A DNA stretch of 10,978 bases from Thermoprotei archaeon (GTDB lineage Archaea; Thermoproteota; Thermoprotei; QMSL01; B3-G16): the NCBI GenBank assembly GCA_021158375.1, contig JAGGUS010000186.1, positions 1 to 10,978 on the forward strand, read 5' to 3'. Made by a program: the position numbers and the translations under genes. The notes under the pieces were generated by a model. The model was given only the letters and a program-made list of their open reading frames with translations. It was not told where the DNA came from and made no database searches. Shown one piece after another: positions 6,557 through 10,978 of this stretch (positions are counted from its first letter, which is position 1; the number at the start of each line of letters is the position of its first letter).

Positions 6557-6564
6557 ACTTTAAG

Positions 6565-7590
6565 GTGAGAAGGGTTAATGTTGGCGTAATTGGATTAGGT
6601 ACTTGGGGCGAAGTTCACGTTAAAGCATTCAAATCAATTCCATATGCCAATTTAATTGCCGTATGCGATATAAGACATGAGAGGGCACGTGAAATAGCTA
6701 GTAAATATGGCATTAAAAAAGTGTATACCGATTATGAAAAGCTAATAGAGGATAACGATGTTGATGCCGTTACTATTGCTTTACCAGATTTCCTTCATAG
6801 AGATCCCGCAGTGAAGGCAGCAGAAGCTGGAAAGCACGTATTAGTTGAGAAACCATTGGCTACAACTGTAGAAGATGCTGAAGCTATAGTGCGCGTTGCT
6901 GAAAAAGCAGGCGTTAAGTTAATGGTTGATTTCCATAATAGATGGAATCCTCCATTTGTACATGCAAAAAGAGCGATAGATGAGGGTAACTTGGGTAACA
7001 TCTGTTATATCTATGGTCGATTGAGCGATACTATATACGTTCCAACTAAGATGTTAAGTTGGGCCTCTAAAACTAACGTTATGTGGTTTCTAGGTAGCCA
7101 TATAGTCGACATAACGCGTTGGCTTCTAAATAGGGATAAGCCAGTTAAAGTATTCGGTATTAAAAAGGAGGGTATTTTGAAAAGTAAAGGTATAGATACA
7201 CCCGATATAATCTGCGGTTTAATCGAGTGGAGTAATGGCGCGATCTCCTATCTTGAATGCTCTTGGATACTTCCAGAAACAGAGCCTAAGCTATTTCATT
7301 TCAAGTACGAAATACTAGGTTCCTCAGGTTCAATATACATAGATACGTCCCATAATAAATGCATAGAGAAATACCTCATGGATCGCTATGAATATCCTGA
7401 TGTCCTTGGCCTAATAGATTCTCCTGAAGGGCCTCGTGGATTTGCGGTAGACAGTTTAGCTCACTTTGTAAGGTGTATAATCGAAGATAAAGAACCTATA
7501 GCTACAGGTAAAGACGGTCTTGAAGTAACCAGAATAATATGCGCTATATTAAAATCAGCAGATCTTGGTAAGCCTATCTCGTTATCGTGA
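6565..7590 (+). CDS. Gfo/Idh/MocA-family NAD(P)-dependent oxidoreductase
   Basis: This 341-aa enzyme, counted from GTG 6565, is of the usual length for the family. It begins with a Rossmann fold, VNVGVIGLGTWGEVHVKAF, in which GLGTWG (10-15) binds the dinucleotide. The family signature EKP is at 95-97 (VLVEKPLATT), followed by FHNRWNPPF (123-131). The GSHIVDITRWLL stretch (from 177) has the Asp/His-type catalytic arrangement of the C-terminal domain, and PRGFAVDSLAHFVRCI lies near the end. Members oxidise or reduce sugars, sugar nucleotides or inositols, usually at a hydroxyl/keto carbon; the substrate here cannot be told. Such genes often act in making sugars for glycans. An upstream in-frame GTG at 6553 would add four residues but lies within the Shine-Dalgarno site. 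The gene stands alone on its strand with its own promoter region, divergent from L13e. Confidence 0.88.
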   Translation: MRRVNVGVIGLGTWGEVHVKAFKSIPYANLIAVCDIRHERAREIASKYGIKKVYTDYEKLIEDNDVDAVTIALPDFLHRDPAVKAAEAGKHVLVEKPLATTVEDAEAIVRVAEKAGVKLMVDFHNRWNPPFVHAKRAIDEGNLGNICYIYGRLSDTIYVPTKMLSWASKTNVMWFLGSHIVDITRWLLNRDKPVKVFGIKKEGILKSKGIDTPDIICGLIEWSNGAISYLECSWILPETEPKLFHFKYEILGSSGSIYIDTSHNKCIEKYLMDRYEYPDVLGLIDSPEGPRGFAVDSLAHFVRCIIEDKEPIATGKDGLEVTRIICAILKSADLGKPISLS

Positions 7591-7615
7591 AGTGTAGATC
7601 ATCATTAAGTAATTA

Positions 7616-7623
7616 TTTTATAT
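7616..7623 (+). promoter_or_regulatory. TATA box for the ABC transporter operon
   Basis: TTTTATAT lies about 35 nt before the ATG at 7655, so transcription would start near 7645 with a leader of about 10 nt or less. No Shine-Dalgarno sequence is seen before the ATG (TCCTACGATCACTC), which agrees with a very short leader. The 64-nt gap between the oxidoreductase stop and this gene holds nothing else I can identify. Confidence 0.5.
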
Positions 7624-7654
7624 TCCTCTACATCCTATTATCCTACGATCACTC

Positions 7655-8383
7655 ATGTACGCTATAGAAGTCCAAGATCTAGTCAAGATATATGAAGGAG
7701 GTATAAAAGCCTTAAGGGGAGTGTCCTTTAACGTAATGCCAGGCGAGATATTCGGCGTGATAGGTCCCAATGGAGCGGGGAAAACTACCCTTATGAGGAT
7801 AATAGCCACGCTCTTAAAGCCAACTTCTGGAACAGTTAAGGTCTTAGGACATGATGTAGTACATGAAGCTGAGGAAGTACGTAAAATAATAAGCTATCTT
7901 CCTGAGGAAGCTGGTGCATACCCAAATCTCACAGGTCTGGAATACCTAACTTTCATGGCTAAATTTTATACAAACAATGAAAAAGAATTACAAGAAATGA
8001 TAAGAAATGCTGCACGTATATGTAATTTAGGCAAGAGGTTGTACGATCGTATAAAATCATATAGTAAAGGTATGGTAAGACGATTATTAGTCGCAAGGAC
8101 CCTAATGATGAAGCCGAAGATAGCTTTACTAGATGAGCCTACTAGTGGACTTGATGTACTTCATGCCTTATATATACGCAATGTTATACGCAACTATGCT
8201 AAGAAATTTGGAACGACAGTGCTCCTCTCTAGTCATAATATGCTTGAGGTTGACTATTTATGTGATAGGGTAGCCATAATTAATAAAGGCCGTATAATTG
8301 CTATAGGTAACCCGGAGGAGTTAAAAGAGAAATATTCCGCCGCAAACTTAGAAGAAGTATTTGCAAAGGCCGTGAGACAATGA
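7655..8383 (+). CDS. ABC transporter ATP-binding protein (Nat/Drr type)
   Basis: This 242-aa subunit has one complete nucleotide-binding domain. Walker A is GPNGAGKT (37-44), the signature is YSKGM (136-140, in place of LSGGQ), Walker B is IALLDEP (156-162) followed by the D-loop SGLD, and the switch histidine is H194 in LLSSHNM. The Q-loop position reads YLPEE, with Glu rather than Gln, a variant common in this exporter subgroup. The C-terminus is short and lacks an accessory domain. It would power the membrane subunit encoded next, whose ATG overlaps this stop codon (ATGA). Such two-gene systems export drugs, sodium, lipids or glycans; the cargo is not evident. The start is the ATG at 7655, where homology to ABC ATPases begins (YAIEVQDLVKIY). 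Confidence 0.93.
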   Translation: MYAIEVQDLVKIYEGGIKALRGVSFNVMPGEIFGVIGPNGAGKTTLMRIIATLLKPTSGTVKVLGHDVVHEAEEVRKIISYLPEEAGAYPNLTGLEYLTFMAKFYTNNEKELQEMIRNAARICNLGKRLYDRIKSYSKGMVRRLLVARTLMMKPKIALLDEPTSGLDVLHALYIRNVIRNYAKKFGTTVLLSSHNMLEVDYLCDRVAIINKGRIIAIGNPEELKEKYSAANLEEVFAKAVRQ

Positions 8384-9681
8384 GTGCCTTAAGGAATCTC
8401 GTATCTAAAGAGATAAAAGAACTATTTCGAGATCCTAAAATACTAATAGGTATGATTCTTGTCTCCATAATAATCTTTCCTCTTCTCTCCAAACTAGTTA
8501 CCTATTCCGTAAAAAGTAGCACATCATTAGGGCGCCACTTTACTATAGGCCTAGTAGACGAGGATCAGACTCCTCTCTCAAGGAGTTTAAGGGAGTATCT
8601 AACCGCAATTAAAAATGTAGATGTCATTATGTATGCTTCTACTTCGCAGATAGGAAATCTAACGCAAGAAGTGACAGCGATAATAATTATTCCTAAGGGA
8701 TTTCAAGCAAATATAACTTCCGGGCTTAGGGCACATATTAAAGTTTATACTACTTTTAAACCATCCTCTATATTTTCTCAAGGATCTAAAGGCACCTTTC
8801 TAACATCGCTACTAAAGGCATATGAGCGCTACCTTTCTGTACTTCTTCTACATAATGTAGCGCCTAATGTAAATCCCTCTACTATCCTTGAACCATTCAA
8901 TATAAAGGAAGGAATCTTTATAAAAGGTAAATTAATCGACATACATCCATATGCGATATCACAGTTGCTCATAAACTATTATTTCATATTACCGTACAGT
9001 CTGCTCCTCTTACTGCTTGTATCAATATCAATTTCCGCTACAGCGATGGCCTATGAGAAAGAGAGAAAAACCCTAGAGACATTACTTACCTTACCTATTA
9101 GCAGGGTGACGATATTCCTTGGAAAGCTCATAGGATCTATCATAGTAGCATTGATCAGCTCCGGAGCATATGTGTTAGGTTTCACATATTATATTAGGAG
9201 CATAATGAACGCTGTTCAGGCTCCTATTTCCGCTGGTATATCCCGTGAGTTATTACTAAAACTAGGCTTATTACCAACTAAATTGTCATACGTCCTATTA
9301 TCTATTGTTATCTTAATGGCCTTGATATCTGCAATATCTCTTGCATTAAGTCTAGGTGCATTTGCAGAGAGCGTTCAGTCTGCTCAATCAATAAGCGGCA
9401 TACTCCTCCCTTTCATCATGATTCCTTGGTTCCTAGCGACTTTCGTAGATCCTTCATCGCTATCGCTTCCAGTACGCTTACTGCTATACGCTATACCCTT
9501 TACTCATGTAGCAATCGCTACAAGAGCTGCTATGGAGAATAATTACTTAGCGTTATCCATTGCAGCCCTTTATTTAGCCATATTTACTGCGATAATTCTA
9601 TACTTAACCGCTAGGTTCTTCTCCATTGAGGAGAAAGTACTTTCCTCTCAGCTGTTCAAAAGGTGGCGTCGCAAATCTTGA
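8380..9681 (+). CDS. ABC-2 type transporter permease
   Basis: This 433-aa integral membrane protein partners the preceding ATPase. The N-terminus is the cytosolic helix typical of the family (LVSKEIKELFRDPKIL), followed by the first membrane helix (about 20-42). A large loop of about 150 residues (43-195) is predicted outside the cell, with LVDEDQTPLSRSL and IIIIPKGFQANI resembling NatB/ABC-2 permeases. A cluster of six membrane helices follows (about 196-220, 244-270, 303-330, 336-355, 364-380, 388-412). The signature EKERKTLETLLTLPISR (226-242) lies between helices 2 and 3, where ABC-2 permeases contact the ATPase. It ends in a basic tail (FKRWRRKS). The 4-nt overlap with the ATPase gene implies translational coupling. 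Substrate unknown; export is the usual direction for this class. Confidence 0.9.
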   Translation: MSALRNLVSKEIKELFRDPKILIGMILVSIIIFPLLSKLVTYSVKSSTSLGRHFTIGLVDEDQTPLSRSLREYLTAIKNVDVIMYASTSQIGNLTQEVTAIIIIPKGFQANITSGLRAHIKVYTTFKPSSIFSQGSKGTFLTSLLKAYERYLSVLLLHNVAPNVNPSTILEPFNIKEGIFIKGKLIDIHPYAISQLLINYYFILPYSLLLLLLVSISISATAMAYEKERKTLETLLTLPISRVTIFLGKLIGSIIVALISSGAYVLGFTYYIRSIMNAVQAPISAGISRELLLKLGLLPTKLSYVLLSIVILMALISAISLALSLGAFAESVQSAQSISGILLPFIMIPWFLATFVDPSSLSLPVRLLLYAIPFTHVAIATRAAMENNYLALSIAALYLAIFTAIILYLTARFFSIEEKVLSSQLFKRWRRKS

Positions 9682-9699
9682 GTATATAATACTTCGCTT

Positions 9700-9716
9700 A
9701 AAGGAGCTTTTAAATA
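9700..9716 (+). promoter_or_regulatory. BRE/TATA promoter for the flavodoxin gene
   Basis: A purine-rich BRE-like AAAGGA (9700-9705) sits directly before TTTTAAATA (9708-9716), the best promoter-like string in the window. Transcription should start near 9737-9742. That leaves a leader of about 10-15 nt to the ATG at 9752, or would make the GTG at 9743 leaderless. TATATAATA at 9683-9691 is a second, more distant TATA-like string. Confidence 0.6.
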
Positions 9717-9751
9717 CTTTCTAATACAATATATTCTCACGCGTGGGATTT

Positions 9752-10210
9752 ATGCCTACCATATTGATTGTATACTACTCTAAGACTGGAAATACTAAAA
9801 AGATGGCAGAAGCTATTGCTCAAGGTGCAAAAGAGATTGAGGGTATTGATGTAATAGTAAAACGAGCAGAGGAGGCAACTAATGATGATTTACTTAAAGC
9901 TGATGCAATCATCCTAGGCAGTCCAACGTATTTCCGGCTTCCTGCGTGGCCGCTTAAGAAGTTGATAGATGAATCTATAGAGGTTTACGGTAAGCTACGA
10001 GGTAAACTAGGCGGAGTGTTTACCTCTACCGCAACTCATTACGGTGGGGAGATATGTCTTAGAGCATTAAGGGATGCTCTTGAAGAACATGGTATAACAG
10101 TAGTTGGTGAGGGTGTTATCGCAATAGAAGAGCCTAGTGAAGAAGAAATTGAAACCTGTAAACATTATGGCAGGATGATAGCTGAACGATTAAAAAACTT
10201 AAAGGGTTAA
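9752..10210 (+). CDS. Flavodoxin-fold FMN protein (flavodoxin/WrbA-like)
   Basis: This 152-aa protein is a single flavodoxin domain. The phosphate-binding loop SKTGNT (10-15) follows the first strand ILIVYY and is flanked by KKMAEAIAQGA. GSPTYFRLP (56-64) and TSTATHYGGE (91-100) are the two other FMN-contacting loops, the last resembling WrbA/NAD(P)H:quinone oxidoreductases. The C-terminal helix carries a Cys (C136). It should be a cytosolic one- or two-electron carrier, or a small quinone/NAD(P)H oxidoreductase; the length fits a flavodoxin rather than full-length WrbA (about 200 aa). The ATG at 9752 is preferred because family members begin just before the first strand; a GTG at 9743 would add three residues. 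It has its own promoter and is followed closely by the sulfatase-like gene. The fold is secure, the electron partner unknown. Confidence 0.88.
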   Translation: MPTILIVYYSKTGNTKKMAEAIAQGAKEIEGIDVIVKRAEEATNDDLLKADAIILGSPTYFRLPAWPLKKLIDESIEVYGKLRGKLGGVFTSTATHYGGEICLRALRDALEEHGITVVGEGVIAIEEPSEEEIETCKHYGRMIAERLKNLKG

Positions 10211-10238
10211 AGCTCATGCGAGTTAGAAGGGAGCCGTC

Positions 10239-10978
10239 TTGCAGATCGATAGACCTAATATAATCCTAATAGCTATCGACACTTTAAGGGCAGATCATCT
10301 AGGTTGTTATGGGTATCCAAAAAGAACATCGCCTACGATAGACGATATCGCTAATAAAGGTGTAGTTTTTGAAAATGCCATAGCTCCTGGTATTCCTACA
10401 CATCCGGGCTTTACTACAATATTCACAGGTATACATCCACTAAGGCATAGGATAGTCTGCCATGCAGGTAAAGAATTCTTAGATTATGCCATAAAGACGC
10501 TTCCTCAATATTTATATTGGTCTGGATACCTGACCGCTGCAGTAGATAATCTAACGGCTACTAAAGCACCTTGGTTCATTAGAGGATTTGAAATTTACAT
10601 ATTTACAGGTGGTATAACCGTATTATCTAAAGGAGCTAAGATAACAGGAGAAGTAGTTACTGAAAAAGCAGTTAATTTTCTCAAAGCTTGGAAGAGCGGT
10701 CTTTATGGTAAGAAACCTTTCTTCTTATTCATACACTATTGGGATCCTCATACACCCTATCTGCCTCCTCCAGGATTTAGAGAACGCTTTTATTCAGGTG
10801 GTAACACAAAACTATCTTCGCTTCTGATGAAGACGCGCTGGGGACGCTATTTACTCAAATCAAAATGGATCCAGCAATTACTATCCGAAGGTCATGATGA
10901 AAAAGAATATGTGGATTCATTATACGACGAGGAGATCCTCTATAGTGATTGGTGCGTCTCAAAAGTCATCGATTTGCT
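10239..10978 (+). CDS. Sulfatase/alkaline-phosphatase superfamily hydrolase or transferase (3' partial)
   Basis: The gene runs off the window; 246 codons are visible. The N-terminus RPNIILIAIDTLRADHLGCYGY (5-26) holds the first metal-binding aspartates of the superfamily. The active-site region is PTHPGFTTIFTGIHP (53-67). Aligning TG at 63-64 with the classical CxPSR...TG motif puts T54 where sulfatases carry the formylglycine cysteine, so this is probably a Thr-nucleophile phosphatase, phosphotransferase or unmodified hydrolase rather than a true sulfatase. KPFFLFIHYWDPHTPYLPPP (159-178) and YDEEILYSD are further family hallmarks. No signal peptide is present at this start. An in-frame TAG at 10224 excludes longer N-termini, and the first plausible start is TTG 10239, with AAGGGAG (10227-10233) upstream acting as Shine-Dalgarno. 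The gap to the flavodoxin stop is 28 nt, so the two may be co-transcribed. Confidence 0.85.
   Translation, partial: MQIDRPNIILIAIDTLRADHLGCYGYPKRTSPTIDDIANKGVVFENAIAPGIPTHPGFTTIFTGIHPLRHRIVCHAGKEFLDYAIKTLPQYLYWSGYLTAAVDNLTATKAPWFIRGFEIYIFTGGITVLSKGAKITGEVVTEKAVNFLKAWKSGLYGKKPFFLFIHYWDPHTPYLPPPGFRERFYSGGNTKLSSLLMKTRWGRYLLKSKWIQQLLSEGHDEKEYVDSLYDEEILYSDWCVSKVIDL

Noticed and set aside
10216..10263. Fifteen-codon frame starting ATG at 10216 before the sulfatase-like gene
   Set aside because: It ends at TAA 10261 out of frame with the enzyme, is very short and has no features; it is not needed to explain the sulfatase start.

Overview
The window looks like a stretch of a thermophilic member of the Thermoproteota (Crenarchaeota). 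Ribosomal protein L13e (minus strand, 5998-6459) is an archaeal/eukaryotic protein typical of this branch. Codon use favours AGG, AGA and ATA, promoters look like archaeal TATA boxes, and several starts appear leaderless while genes inside operons carry GGTGA/GGAG-type Shine-Dalgarno sites. The DNA is AT-rich. Genus cannot be decided from the sequence.

Left block (1-5987, plus strand). The 3' end of one membrane-anchored surface protein is followed by a full-length relative (644 aa, signal peptide, repeated beta-sandwich-like domains, C-terminal anchor). Then come an M48 (HtpX/Ste24-type) zinc metalloprotease with a very long N-terminal region, a B12-binding-domain radical SAM protein whose cluster motif has the unusual spacing CX7CX2C, and a 148-aa helical protein with a probable winged-helix end. 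Protease, radical SAM gene and small gene are tightly packed (6-nt gap, then 11-nt overlap) and probably form one operon. The surface gene sits 36 nt upstream and may be transcribed separately or together with them. This cell-envelope block is the most original part of the window; its substrate or product cannot be read from the sequence.

Middle (5998-7590). L13e converges on the small gene with a 10-nt gap and diverges from a Gfo/Idh/MocA-type NAD(P)-dependent sugar oxidoreductase. The divergent region of about 105 nt holds TATA-like elements for both directions and a good Shine-Dalgarno site that favours a GTG start at 6565 for the oxidoreductase.

Right block (7655-10978, plus strand). An ABC ATPase and an ABC-2 permease overlap by ATGA and form a two-gene exporter of the Nat/Drr type. 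A short flavodoxin with its own BRE/TATA promoter follows. Last is the 5' part of a sulfatase/alkaline-phosphatase superfamily enzyme with a probable TTG start; it runs off the window and has threonine where classical sulfatases have the formylglycine cysteine.

No tRNA, rRNA, CRISPR array, insertion sequence or integrase was seen. No intergenic gap exceeds 300 bases.
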